From positions 1-33,318 of the IMG/VR virus record IMGVR_UViG_3300044971_002795: DNA of 33,318 nt; one strand, given 5' to 3'. The DNA comes from a virus. The notes under the pieces were generated by a model. It had not been told where the DNA came from and did not search any database. It was given only the letters and a program-made list of their open reading frames with translations. Positions 7,084 to 15,171 of this stretch are shown one piece after another (the stretch's first letter is position 1; each line of letters starts with the position of its first letter). The translations under genes and the position numbers were made by a program.

Positions 7084-7292
7084 TTGTTTTCTCCTTGATA
7101 TGGATGTTTTTGTTTAAGTTCAGGATCTGGATTAGATACCAATTTTTCTTTTACAGGTTTAATAACAATAAACTTGTCGCTTTTTAAGGTGCCAGCAATC
7201 TTAACTTCTAGTTCTACATTTCGGTCCCAGGCACCAGTTTCAACAAGTTCTTGTAGGGCAAGATTAAATTGCCCAAGCATTTTAGCACTCAC
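7080..7292 (-). CDS. Hypothetical protein between petF and hli (70 aa)
   Basis: I choose GTG 7292-7290, which overlaps the ferredoxin stop (GTGA) and has AGGAAG 7 nt upstream; the ATG at 7280 ([10 protein letters not shown], 66 aa) is the alternative. The protein contains [20 protein letters not shown] and a Lys-rich end. I do not recognise the family. Its place between ferredoxin and Hli, with overlaps on both sides, suggests a role with them, but nothing in the sequence proves this. Confidence 0.7.
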   Translation of the reverse strand: MSAKMLGQFNLALQELVETGAWDRNVELEVKIAGTLKSDKFIVIKPVKEKLVSNPDPELKQKHPYQGENK

Positions 7293-7579
7293 AGATTTTC
7301 TTCCTGTTGAGTGAGAATTACACAATCGCTGGTGGGATATGCCACGCAAGTGAGAACCCAACCTTCGGCAATTTGATCATCATCAAGGAACGATTGCTCC
7401 TCGTTATCTACGGTGCCGCTAATCAGTTTACCAGCACAAGCAGAGCAAGCACCAGCACGGCAGGACGAAGGAAGATCCACGCCTGCTTCTTCTGCTGCTT
7501 CAAGAATGTATTGATCGGGAGCACATTGAATAGTAGTTTCGGTGCCGTCAGGAGATTGAAGTGTAACGTTGAATGTCAT
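7289..7579 (-). CDS. petF: Plant-type [2Fe-2S] ferredoxin
   Basis: A 96-aa protein starting [12 protein letters not shown]. The cluster ligands Cys40, Cys45, Cys48 and Cys78 lie in the classic [12 protein letters not shown]...TCVA pattern. It carries electrons from photosystem I to FNR, ferredoxin-dependent reductases or bilin reductases. Phage ferredoxins may redirect electrons to nucleotide synthesis or pigment enzymes (inference). The acidic surface expected of PetF is evident. It is co-transcribed with the two hli genes from the promoter at 7899-7927. Confidence 0.97.
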   Translation of the reverse strand: MTFNVTLQSPDGTETTIQCAPDQYILEAAEEAGVDLPSSCRAGACSACAGKLISGTVDNEEQSFLDDDQIAEGWVLTCVAYPTSDCVILTQQEENL

Positions 7580-7590
7580 TGTTTTAAGAC

Positions 7591-7677
7591 TCAATAAGTT
7601 TCAGAGAGTTGATCAACAGCATAACCCAAAATCACGAAAAATGCAACTGTCGTGATTGTCCAGAGTGCCTCAGTCAT
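7591..7677 (-). CDS. Tiny membrane peptide (28 aa)
   Basis: [20 protein letters not shown] followed by VDQLSETY: one short helix with an acidic tail. The ATG overlaps the stop of the upstream hli gene by one base, and it ends 11 nt before ferredoxin. The size recalls one-helix photosystem or cytochrome b6f subunits, but the sequence does not match any I can name. Confidence 0.6.
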   Translation of the reverse strand: MTEALWTITTVAFFVILGYAVDQLSETY

Positions 7678-7871
7678 CAGAAGATGCCGAAGAAGAAGTT
7701 ACCAGTGCTAACATAAGAAATGATGCCAGCAACAAAACCGACCATTGCCCAGCGCCCATTGGTACGCTCCCTGATTTGATTAGGTGTCAACATCCCATAA
7801 TTTTCGTAATACATTGTAGGTTCTTTGGCAAACATATTTTGTTGCCCATATTCATTAGTAGTTACAGTCAT
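7677..7871 (-). CDS. hli: High-light-inducible protein (64 aa)
   Basis: Starts MTVTTNEYGQQNMFAKEP; the C-terminal half has the Hli helix RERTNGRWAMVGFVAGIISY with the conserved Glu-Arg...Asn-Gly-Arg pigment-binding pattern. It is longer than the Hli at 6964-7083 by a soluble N-terminus of about 35 residues. It is the first gene of the unit, 28 nt after the -10 box. The same thylakoid photoprotective role is expected. No Shine-Dalgarno is visible. Confidence 0.93.
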   Translation of the reverse strand: MTVTTNEYGQQNMFAKEPTMYYENYGMLTPNQIRERTNGRWAMVGFVAGIISYVSTGNFFFGIF

Positions 7872-7898
7872 TGTAGATTTGTAAAGAACTGTTACAGA

Positions 7899-7927
7899 AG
7901 TATATAGCAAAAAGAAAGGGGCGTCAA
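7899..7927 (-). promoter_or_regulatory. Promoter of the hli-petF-hli-prx unit
   Basis: Minus strand: TTGACG (7927-7922), 17 nt, TATACT (7904-7899). The -35 box lies in the loop of the terminator hairpin of the upstream glycan operon. Confidence 0.8.
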
Positions 7928-7935
7928 GCCCCTTT
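7908..7935 (-). terminator. Terminator of the glycan operon
   Basis: Minus strand: 8-bp stem AAAGGGGC/GCCCCTTT with loop TTGAC, followed by CTTTTTGC. It lies 37 nt after the last glycosyltransferase stop. Confidence 0.85.
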
Positions 7936-7971
7936 GTTTTGATATTCTGATAATGTAAGTATAAATGCTTA

Positions 7972-8763
7972 CTATTTACCTTCCCAACCAGGTGGAAGGG
8001 TTCCAAAGAAAGGATCATAGTCAAATATAGAATTCCAATCATCTATTTCAGACGATTGGTTTTTCCAAAATTGCCACAATCCTTCATAACTGCTGCGATG
8101 AAAAACATCAACATGATCATGATGTATTGAAGAACCCAGTTCAATCTTATAAAGAAATAATGGTATAGCGTAAGTATTTCCCGAGTTATAAATTAAATCA
8201 TCAGCAACTGCTCTTGGTTTAACACCAGTATCTAATTTGTATTTTCCATCTCTTACATGCAAGTCAATTAATTTTTGAGCATGTCTCCTAGTTATTAAAT
8301 AACAAGCAGTGGAAAAATCATTTACAAATCTGCGATGAATTTTTAAATGAACTTGAGCAGGATTAATAATTGCCAATTGAATTACATCATAAGCGTAAGG
8401 AACTTTAGAAAAGAAATCTTTCCAAGTAAAAGACCAGTGCTTAACAGTATCCAAATCACAATCATCTTCCATAATTAAAGCACAAGGAGAATCAGAATTT
8501 TCCAAAAAATGTTTAAGTGCTTTTAAATGAGAAGTAACACATCCAACTTCACCCGAAGACATATTATCAGGGTATTTTCCTTTAATAATATGCCCTAAAT
8601 CATCTTCCCTCCCATCATAGGCAGAAATCCTCGTATAATTTTCAATCTCCCAATATTTAAATTGGTCTTCCATATATTGAGATCTTTCTGGTTGATTATC
8701 AAGATTCAAATAATAAATTGGAGGAATACCTTTGAGCTTATAAATTGATTTATTTTTATCCAT
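7972..8763 (-). CDS. GT25-family glycosyltransferase
   Basis: A 263-aa protein. IYYLNLDNQPERSQYMEDQF is the GT25 N-terminal motif, followed by GCVTSHLKALKHFL and the acidic LIMEDDCDLDTV. GT25 enzymes add sugars, often galactose, to LPS core or O-antigen. It is the last gene of the 16.6-kb glycan operon; the ATG overlaps the previous stop (TAATG). It is similar in design to the C-terminal domain at 899-2683, suggesting an ancient duplication. Donor and acceptor unknown. Confidence 0.9.
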   Translation of the reverse strand: MDKNKSIYKLKGIPPIYYLNLDNQPERSQYMEDQFKYWEIENYTRISAYDGREDDLGHIIKGKYPDNMSSGEVGCVTSHLKALKHFLENSDSPCALIMEDDCDLDTVKHWSFTWKDFFSKVPYAYDVIQLAIINPAQVHLKIHRRFVNDFSTACYLITRRHAQKLIDLHVRDGKYKLDTGVKPRAVADDLIYNSGNTYAIPLFLYKIELGSSIHHDHVDVFHRSSYEGLWQFWKNQSSEIDDWNSIFDYDPFFGTLPPGWEGK

Positions 8764-9590
8764 TATTCTATAAAATCTTTAACAATCTTATTAAAAATAT
8801 CCGCTTTAATTTTAAGAGGATCTTCTTTAGTTTTCCAATTCTTTTTAGTATGCCAATTAGTTCCAGCCCTATAATGCAAAAACTTTCCTTCCAAGTGAAG
8901 TTCAAATTGAAATCCATCTTTTGGTTGAGACCACATATCAGGATTTAATAAAACAGGAATTTCAATGCCTTTATATTCTGTTGGATACTCTGGACAATCA
9001 TCCGCAGTAGTTCCACCTTCATTAATGTTTTTAAACTTTATATTATTTCTTTTAAAATAATAATGTAAAGAACCACCAGTATCTGTAGTTTCACCATCAA
9101 CAACACCATGAGAAAAATCTAAATTTGGATCAATACTCATGATTTTTTCCATATCAAAAAACATTATTCCGTTCCAAATATATCTGACTTGTCCTCTAAC
9201 TTGAAGATGACCTGCCACTATTTCTCCTTGCATGTATTCTTTTATTGAAAAATCTTCCAATAAAAACATGTCAGAATCTGTAAAAAATACTACTTCATTC
9301 GCGTGCTTCTTTTTAATAATTTCATCAAAAGTCCATTGAATTGTCTCATCTACATGGTCGGAACCCGAAATTGGAGCATCAAACTTTCTCTTTTCATCAA
9401 CAGGTTTTTTATAATAAACAATATTATATTTCTCTGCAATTTCTTTAAACTCTTTAGAAATATTATCATCAAGCGAATCATCAATTACATTAAATTGATA
9501 CTCATCTTTTAAAAATTTTTTAAAAGATTTTGCTTGAATTTCCAAAAAATCTGGTCTATTTACAACAGATGTAAAAATTTGAACTGTCAT
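8763..9590 (-). CDS. Putative GT-A glycosyltransferase (275 aa)
   Basis: Starts MTVQIFTSVVNRPDFLEIQ at ATG 9590, which forms ATGA with the upstream stop. A GT-A type nucleotide-sugar site is suggested by EVVFFTDSDMFLLEDF (DSD motif) after about 100 residues. Later features are GVVDGETTDTGGSLHYY and FLHYRAGTNWHTKK. I cannot assign a CAZy family. The operon position supports a role in assembling the same glycan. Confidence 0.7.
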   Translation of the reverse strand: MTVQIFTSVVNRPDFLEIQAKSFKKFLKDEYQFNVIDDSLDDNISKEFKEIAEKYNIVYYKKPVDEKRKFDAPISGSDHVDETIQWTFDEIIKKKHANEVVFFTDSDMFLLEDFSIKEYMQGEIVAGHLQVRGQVRYIWNGIMFFDMEKIMSIDPNLDFSHGVVDGETTDTGGSLHYYFKRNNIKFKNINEGGTTADDCPEYPTEYKGIEIPVLLNPDMWSQPKDGFQFELHLEGKFLHYRAGTNWHTKKNWKTKEDPLKIKADIFNKIVKDFIE

Positions 9591-10486
9591 TTTAGTTGTT
9601 CTCCGATCCATTCTTCAAGTTTTACTTTTGGTTCCCATCCAAAAGTTTTTTTAAATTTTTGATTGTTTGCAAGACTTATCCTTGCTTCCCCAGGTCTAGG
9701 GGAAATGTTAATTTTTTCATGATCAAATAATCTAGATATTTGATTAATAGAATAATTTGTTCCTGTTCCAATATTATAAACTTGTCCGAAAGAATCGGAA
9801 TCAACATCTTTAGTTGCTGCGAGGATGTTTGCATTTACAACATCACCAACATAAGTAAAGTCCCTTCGTTGGTTTCCATCACCAACAATGGTTAGAGGTT
9901 CTCCTGCTGCTCTCTGGCGAAGGAAAATACCAATCACAGGAGCATACTGTCCACGCAGAGGTTGGCGTTCTCCATAGACATTAAAGTAACGGAAACAAAC
10001 AGTTTGAAGACCATATAAATTGGTGTACATCTTACATAATTTTTCACCATTTACCTTTGAAACGGAATAAGGATTCAAACAATCATCAGGTTGAGTTTCC
10101 ACATTCGGCGTTTGATTCATTCCATACCCCGAAGACGTGGAAGAATACATTACACGTTTAACACCTGCTTCACGGGCACATTGAAGAACAGTTACAGTAC
10201 CAACAGAATTGATACTAACTGCTTCAATCGGATTTTGAATAGCAGGTTGAATACGTGCCTCTGCAGCAATGTGAAACACATAATCAACGCCATCATAGAG
10301 TGGACGTGTATTTTGATAATCACGAATATCGTACTTATAGTTTTGCGCATTATCATTCCAGTAAAAATGATCATGAGCATCAGAATACTCATTATCAATC
10401 ACAACAACTTCGTGACCAAGTTCAAGCAAACGATCTACAAGATTTGATCCAATAAATCCAGCACCACCAGTAACTAAACTTTTCAT
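9587..10486 (-). CDS. NAD-dependent sugar epimerase/dehydratase (SDR)
   Basis: A 299-aa extended SDR: GGAGFIGSN Rossmann motif at residues 7-15, and catalytic YSVSK preceded by SSTSSGYG. Ends in the WEP-type C-terminus (FGWEPKVKLEEW). It resembles UDP-glucose 4-epimerase and related nucleotide-sugar epimerases. It lies beside the heptose-phosphate genes, so a nucleotide-heptose or a hexose substrate is possible. I chose ATG 10486 because the Rossmann strand MKSLVTGGAGFIG begins there. Confidence 0.88.
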   Translation of the reverse strand: MKSLVTGGAGFIGSNLVDRLLELGHEVVVIDNEYSDAHDHFYWNDNAQNYKYDIRDYQNTRPLYDGVDYVFHIAAEARIQPAIQNPIEAVSINSVGTVTVLQCAREAGVKRVMYSSTSSGYGMNQTPNVETQPDDCLNPYSVSKVNGEKLCKMYTNLYGLQTVCFRYFNVYGERQPLRGQYAPVIGIFLRQRAAGEPLTIVGDGNQRRDFTYVGDVVNANILAATKDVDSDSFGQVYNIGTGTNYSINQISRLFDHEKINISPRPGEARISLANNQKFKKTFGWEPKVKLEEWIGEQLK

Positions 10487-10487
10487 T

Positions 10488-10901
10488 TTATCTCCAAGAT
10501 TTAACAATTTTTCTTTTTAACTCAGTAGTTGAATAATCATGTTCTCTATTAATAAAAATAATTTTTATAGGATTATCTTTTCCAGTATAGGATCCATTTT
10601 GATAATCATCACCTAAAAAACGAATATCATAATTGTTAAGATAGGATAAAAACGTATCTTCTACTTGATAAACTACGATATCGTCAATGTATTTAATAGA
10701 TTCCAAAATTTCTTTTCTGTCACTCAATGATTGAACTGGAGAAAGTTTATTTGATCGTTCTATAGATGGATCTTCATGAAGAGCAACAGTAAGATGATTA
10801 CAATATTCCCTACACTCCCTAAACATTCTAATATATCCAGGATGAATAAGATCAAATGCCCCAGCAATAATACCTTTACTTTTGGTTGACTCGCTGCCCA
10901 T
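10488..10901 (-). CDS. Cytidylyltransferase-like nucleotidyltransferase
   Basis: A 137-aa protein with GIIAGAFDLIHPGYIRMF, the HxGH-type nucleotide site in the variant form HPGY, and the C-terminal YSTTELKRKI in place of ISSTxLR. The family (TagD, HldE C-domain) attaches CMP or AMP to a sugar or polyol phosphate. In this cluster it probably activates a heptose 1-phosphate, but the nucleotide is unclear. Its ATG lies 142 nt inside the HAD gene in another frame, see the findings: the two could be one frameshifted fusion. Confidence 0.82.
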   Translation of the reverse strand: MGSESTKSKGIIAGAFDLIHPGYIRMFRECREYCNHLTVALHEDPSIERSNKLSPVQSLSDRKEILESIKYIDDIVVYQVEDTFLSYLNNYDIRFLGDDYQNGSYTGKDNPIKIIFINREHDYSTTELKRKIVKSWR

Positions 10902-11203
10902 TCTACTGCATTAACTGCTTTGTCATCAATAAAAATGTCTGCAGTTGGTTTGCAAAACATGGGAAACAGTTCATGATACTTATATCCCCATTCCGCTAAT
11001 TGGTTTTTAGTTAATTCGGTATGATCTATTCCAGATCCTTTTCCTCGTGCAGTTTGGAAAATGATATAATTTCCTTCATTGTACAAACGATTTACTTGCT
11101 CAACCATGAAAGGATACGGTTTAGCATTTAAGTAATCAGGTTTACCTTTTTGATTATTTGGCGTATAACAAAGAGTTCCATCAATGTCAAAACAATATCT
11201 CAT
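10760..11203 (-). CDS. HAD-family phosphatase
   Basis: Starts MRYCFDIDGTLCYTPNNQKG, the HAD motif I (DIDGT); FQTARG holds motif II; ADIFIDDKAVNAVEW holds motif IV with the two Asp. About 110 residues form the real domain; the last about 40 are a hydrophobic Leu/Ile-rich tail that is simply the out-of-frame reading of the nucleotidyltransferase gene. It may dephosphorylate heptose 1,7-bisphosphate (GmhB role), although GmhB is larger, and capsule phosphatases of this size are also known. The start overlaps the isomerase stop (ATGA). Confidence 0.82.
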   Translation of the reverse strand: MRYCFDIDGTLCYTPNNQKGKPDYLNAKPYPFMVEQVNRLYNEGNYIIFQTARGKGSGIDHTELTKNQLAEWGYKYHELFPMFCKPTADIFIDDKAVNAVEWAASQPKVKVLLLGHLILFILDILECLGSVGNIVIILLLLFMKIHL

Positions 11204-11703
11204 ACAACTCCATGAAGAAAAATTTGATGTACACATTCAACTACACCATAATCATTACTACTTATGTAGTAATTCCATAAAGCATTAGTTGCTAGTAAAC
11301 GAATACTATTATCAGAGTTAAATCCAGTTAATACTCCATAATCAACTTTATTATCTTCACACCACTTCAAACAGTTTAACATATTTTTTGATTCTCCACC
11401 AGAGCTCATAATTACTACAAGAGTATTATCTTCAACATAATATTCTAAAAATTTTTGGTAAGCATTTTCATAACCAAAATCATTCGTCAACATTGTTAGC
11501 ATAGAAGGATCGGAAAGAATAGAAACTTTCTTTTTATGAAACTTCATATAATCTTGAGAAATGTGAGAAGCTACAGAATTACTTCCTCCATTACCAAGAA
11601 TAATAATTCTTTCATGGGTATTAAATGCTTCTTTAAATTTTCTAAACTCATCACTAATATGAGCAGATTTAAGAGTTTTAATATATTCTTCAAATGGATT
11701 CAT
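11200..11703 (-). CDS. gmhA: Phosphoheptose isomerase (SIS domain)
   Basis: A 167-aa SIS protein: ILGNGGSNSVASHISQDYMK is the GmhA sugar-phosphate loop, then LTNDFGYENAYQKFLE and VIMSSGGESKNML. GmhA converts sedoheptulose 7-phosphate to D-glycero-D-manno-heptose 7-phosphate. It is slightly shorter than bacterial GmhA (about 190 aa). The gene is directly followed by the HAD and nucleotidyltransferase genes and preceded by the GHMP kinase, the expected order for a nucleotide-heptose route. Sedoheptulose 7-phosphate is plentiful in the pentose phosphate pathway, which the phage also touches through gnd. Confidence 0.9.
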   Translation of the reverse strand: MNPFEEYIKTLKSAHISDEFRKFKEAFNTHERIIILGNGGSNSVASHISQDYMKFHKKKVSILSDPSMLTMLTNDFGYENAYQKFLEYYVEDNTLVVIMSSGGESKNMLNCLKWCEDNKVDYGVLTGFNSDNSIRLLATNALWNYYISSNDYGVVECVHQIFLHGVV

Positions 11704-12647
11704 ATTTTACGTCCAGAAACACCTTCGGATGATACATTTATTTTAACAGCATGATGAGGTATATTTAAATTATTTTTTTCAGAAAATACTAAGAAAAATC
11801 CCCCATTTCCAGCACCACAGAGTTTATGAGATAAAACAGTATTATTTTCATATAATTCTTTATCTATATTTTTGATTACTTCATTTTCAACAATTATAGA
11901 ACTTGTCTTTTTTTTCTCTTCCCACGATTTATTCAATAATTCAAATATTTTAAAATGATCATTATTGACAATAGCATCGTATGCTTCGTCAACAATTGGA
12001 AGTAAATTTTTTACTTTTTCTAAGTTATCATTCACATCCTTCAAAACATTTTTAGAATTTCTAGTAACACCAGTAAATACCAAGTGCATGTCAAAGGGAT
12101 CAAAAAATGATGATGGAAGATAATCATATGTTACTCTATCATTTGGATAGAATTCAATTCGTTTAAATCCTCCTACTCCACACCCAAAAGGATCTTGATA
12201 ACCACAATAAGGATTAAATTTTCTTTCCAACTTATATGCAAGAGAGCAGATTTCAACATCTGATAAAGATTTATCCAAGAACATGCATACAGATTTTATC
12301 AAACTAATAATATATGAAGATGATGAAGCCAATCCACTTCCTTGCGAATAAGCATCTCCGAATAAATTAATTTGAACCGGACCAATATTAAAATGCTCCA
12401 GAACAACTCTTATAACTTCGTTTTTAATATCAGAAACTTTACAAACATCCTCTCTATTTGAATAGTTTAATCGGTACTTATGATCTAAATTATTAACTCC
12501 AAAAATATCTCTACCTAAAGTAACATAAGTTTTCAAATTTGAAGCAAAACTAATAACAGATCCATATCCATATTTTTCAACAAAATATGGACTATCAGTT
12601 GATCCACCAAACAAAGAAATCCTAAGAGGGCAATATGAAATATACAT
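11700..12647 (-). CDS. hddA: GHMP-family sugar kinase, HddA-like
   Basis: A 315-aa kinase starting MYISYCPLRISLFGGSTDSP, the GHMP motif 1 typical of HddA and fucokinase-like enzymes. The ATP loop is QGSGLASSSSYIISLI; the C-terminal LCGAGNGGFFLVF is GHMP motif 3. HddA phosphorylates D-glycero-D-manno-heptose 7-phosphate at C1. The ATG overlaps the upstream stop (TAATG). With gmhA beside it, heptose is the most likely substrate; another sugar kinase role is less likely. Confidence 0.85.
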   Translation of the reverse strand: MYISYCPLRISLFGGSTDSPYFVEKYGYGSVISFASNLKTYVTLGRDIFGVNNLDHKYRLNYSNREDVCKVSDIKNEVIRVVLEHFNIGPVQINLFGDAYSQGSGLASSSSYIISLIKSVCMFLDKSLSDVEICSLAYKLERKFNPYCGYQDPFGCGVGGFKRIEFYPNDRVTYDYLPSSFFDPFDMHLVFTGVTRNSKNVLKDVNDNLEKVKNLLPIVDEAYDAIVNNDHFKIFELLNKSWEEKKKTSSIIVENEVIKNIDKELYENNTVLSHKLCGAGNGGFFLVFSEKNNLNIPHHAVKINVSSEGVSGRKI

Positions 12648-13315
12648 TAATAAATTTTTTCTGGCAAAAATAACTGAGGTATATATGAAAAACATTCCAT
12701 TGTTCTTTGTGATGAAAGTTTTTCATAAGTTACTTTTTGATTTCCATCAGAACTAGTTTGGTAAAAATATGGATCATCTATAGCATAAACATTAAAAAAC
12801 CTTTGAAGTTCTGCATATTGAATATCAAAAAAACTTTCAATAATATATCCAGCATGATAGGATGCACGTCTACATATTTCTACCCAGTCTGGAGTCAAAT
12901 ATACTATAGCATGTCCTCCAAGCATGTTATAAACTCTAACGATTTTTTCATCAATATGCTTCCATTGCACAAACGGACCAGAGTGCCCATTCATTCTACC
13001 CCATCCAGATATTCCCAAATACAAGGCATCAGCATCATCAGGAATTTCTATAATCGGATCCCAATTTTTAACATCAATATCATCTTCAACTATGACAAAA
13101 GGACCACTAGTAATATTATGTAAAAAATCACTCACTGTTCTGGCACATCCAGCAAATCCATTTGAGTGTAAAGTTGCATCTAATCTATGAAATTCTTTAA
13201 TACCTAAAGATTTAAATAAACTCTCAACATTTTTTTTCCTTTGTTCATCTCGTTTGAGATTAATATAATAAAAAGGTATTTCTCTAAGATCTAATTTCAT
13301 TACCATCGTATCCAT
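12647..13315 (-). CDS. GT25-like glycosyltransferase (222 aa)
   Basis: FYYINLKRDEQRKKNVESLF is the GT25 start motif, and GPFVIVEDDIDVKNW holds the acidic metal site. It is divergent: the TSHLKA-type segment is replaced by GFAGCARTVSDFLHN. ATG 13315 is given; ATG 13300 (MKLDLREIPFYY) is possible and would leave a better leader after the extended -10 at 13325-13333. It probably adds one sugar in the shared glycan. Confidence 0.8.
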   Translation of the reverse strand: MDTMVMKLDLREIPFYYINLKRDEQRKKNVESLFKSLGIKEFHRLDATLHSNGFAGCARTVSDFLHNITSGPFVIVEDDIDVKNWDPIIEIPDDADALYLGISGWGRMNGHSGPFVQWKHIDEKIVRVYNMLGGHAIVYLTPDWVEICRRASYHAGYIIESFFDIQYAELQRFFNVYAIDDPYFYQTSSDGNQKVTYEKLSSQRTMECFSYIPQLFLPEKIY

Positions 13316-13324
13316 TTACATTTA

Positions 13325-13333
13325 ATTATAGCA
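13325..13333 (-). promoter_or_regulatory. Candidate internal extended -10 promoter
   Basis: TGCTATAAT on the minus strand, in the largest gap of the glycan operon (27 nt). No good -35. It could boost the heptose half of the operon. Confidence 0.4.
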
Positions 13334-13342
13334 TATTAAAAA

Positions 13343-14458
13343 TTAAACTGTTCTTATGACATTCATTTCTTCCATTTTTTTGTTAGTTTGCTCAATAATA
13401 TCGTCCAATAAATCAATACCACTTAACCATTTTTTATACTCATTAACACTATCATGTATTGACCTTTTTGGTTCCCATCCCAAAGATCTAAGTTTAGAAA
13501 TATCAGAAACTATATGGCGGGTATCACCAAATCTATATCTGCCAGATGGTTTAGGAATATAGTTATCATATCCAAAAATACTAGCAACTACTTTAGCAAA
13601 TTCATTGATAGTTATTGGTAAACCTCCACCAACATTAAACATTTCATAGTTTGCCCTTTCATCATTCATTACTAAAATATTTGCATCAACAACATCATGG
13701 ATATTTACAAAATCCCTAACTTGATTACCATCTTCATAAATTTGAGGTTCTTTTCCCTGATAAAAAGAAAGTGAAAAAATTCTACAAGCACCGCTATAAG
13801 TATTATAAAAACTTTGTCTAGATCCTTGAACAATAGAATATCGCATAGCAACAGAAGGTATTTCATACCTTTTACCTAAAAATAATGCAAACATTTCTTC
13901 AGATATTTTACTCATTCCGTATGGATTTTGAGGATTAGATATAGTTTCATCAGTTTTCGTCCACTTAATAGGAGGATTAAAATTAGATGGACAATCTAAT
14001 TCCCAAATACCTTGTTTAAGATCAGAATCTTTTCTCATGTCAGGAAGAAATTTTTTACCATCTGCATCCAAATACAATCCTTCCCCCAAGGTTGCTTGAC
14101 TACTAGCAACTATAACTTTTTTAATTGGTATTTTGTAATTATAAATCAATTCATATATCTTTGCAGTTGAAGAAACATTTACATCAACAAATTTACTAAA
14201 GATTGGCAAATAATCTTGAAAGGCAGCAAAATGAAATATAACATCACATCCCAAAATAGATTGCAACAAAATTTTTTCATCATTGACATTACCATATATA
14301 AATTCTATTCTAGAATCTAAGTATGATGGAACTATTTTATTTTTATGAACTGGTTCTTCTAAACTATCAAGAACACGAACAGAATGTCCTTCACTCAAAA
14401 GACGATCTGCAGTGTGAGATCCTATAAATCCAGCTCCGCCAGTTATTAAAACTTTCAT
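13343..14458 (-). CDS. NAD-dependent epimerase/dehydratase (SDR, 371 aa)
   Basis: Extended SDR with GGAGFIGSHTADRLL at residues 7-21, active-site SSQATLGEG and YGMSK, and a WEPKRSIHDS end. It carries an unusually long insert between the Ser and Tyr motifs (about residues 125-175, with KKFLPDMRKDSDLKQGIWEL). It resembles UDP-sugar epimerases and CDP- or GDP-sugar modifying enzymes. Substrate not assignable. The spacing to the GT6 gene is 5 nt. Confidence 0.85.
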   Translation of the reverse strand: MKVLITGGAGFIGSHTADRLLSEGHSVRVLDSLEEPVHKNKIVPSYLDSRIEFIYGNVNDEKILLQSILGCDVIFHFAAFQDYLPIFSKFVDVNVSSTAKIYELIYNYKIPIKKVIVASSQATLGEGLYLDADGKKFLPDMRKDSDLKQGIWELDCPSNFNPPIKWTKTDETISNPQNPYGMSKISEEMFALFLGKRYEIPSVAMRYSIVQGSRQSFYNTYSGACRIFSLSFYQGKEPQIYEDGNQVRDFVNIHDVVDANILVMNDERANYEMFNVGGGLPITINEFAKVVASIFGYDNYIPKPSGRYRFGDTRHIVSDISKLRSLGWEPKRSIHDSVNEYKKWLSGIDLLDDIIEQTNKKMEEMNVIRTV

Positions 14459-14463
14459 TATAA

Positions 14464-15162
14464 TTAATTTCTTAGTTCTGAGTGATTTTTTTTCAAAGCA
14501 ATTATTTTAGGTTCGTAAGGATAATTAGAATTTTCATAAAATTCTTCAGCCCAACAATAAGATGGTGTTAAACTTAAAGAGGGTTTATTATCAATAAGAT
14601 ACCTGTTCATTTGGGATTCATCATGCCATAAAGCGATAACTCCATTCTCAAGATCTTTATTTACACGGTCTGCAATGATTTCAGACATTTTAATAAATTC
14701 TTCAGTCGTTCCGCCGTTGAATCCACCAGCATAATAATTTTCCCCTTCATGACCGAATGGAACATATGCTAATGATTTTGGATTTCTATCATAAGATCTT
14801 TGTTCCTTTGGATAGAAAGATTGATATGGGTGCATAGTAGCAACTATGCCATCAGTTAAAATTTCATCTCCAACAGAATTATCAATTCTCATATCAGCAT
14901 CAAGATAAAAACAATAATCATGCTGGAGAATAAAATCTTTCTCTTTTACAAAATAATTATATCTTTTTAAAGTTGGCATTGGCCATGGTTCATGGTCAAT
15001 ATAATGAACTTTTATATTATCAGAAGTTTCAACTTCATGATCGGTAAACAACAAACAACTAATTTCATGTCCATTTAAAAAATTTTCCTCAATAGAATCA
15101 TACAGTTTTTCAACAAACTGAAGATATTTGTTTGTAGCAATGGTTAATATACAGATTTTCAT
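14464..15162 (-). CDS. GT6 glycosyltransferase (ABO histo-blood-group type)
   Basis: A 232-aa GT6 catalytic domain without a membrane anchor. Diagnostic segments in order: FYLDADMRID (DXD metal site), YYAGGFNGGTTEEF, IALWHDESQMNRYL, TPSYCWAEEF, and the end ALKKNHSELRN, closely like the human A/B transferases. GT6 enzymes transfer Gal or GalNAc alpha-1,3 to a galactose, in ABO enzymes one carrying alpha-1,2-fucose. A GT6 is already known from cyanophage P-SSM2. Many bacterial GT6s have NXN; here DXD is kept. Two GT11 genes nearby could make the fucosylated acceptor. Confidence 0.93.
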   Translation of the reverse strand: MKICILTIATNKYLQFVEKLYDSIEENFLNGHEISCLLFTDHEVETSDNIKVHYIDHEPWPMPTLKRYNYFVKEKDFILQHDYCFYLDADMRIDNSVGDEILTDGIVATMHPYQSFYPKEQRSYDRNPKSLAYVPFGHEGENYYAGGFNGGTTEEFIKMSEIIADRVNKDLENGVIALWHDESQMNRYLIDNKPSLSLTPSYCWAEEFYENSNYPYEPKIIALKKNHSELRN

Positions 15163-15171
15163 TTTAATTAA

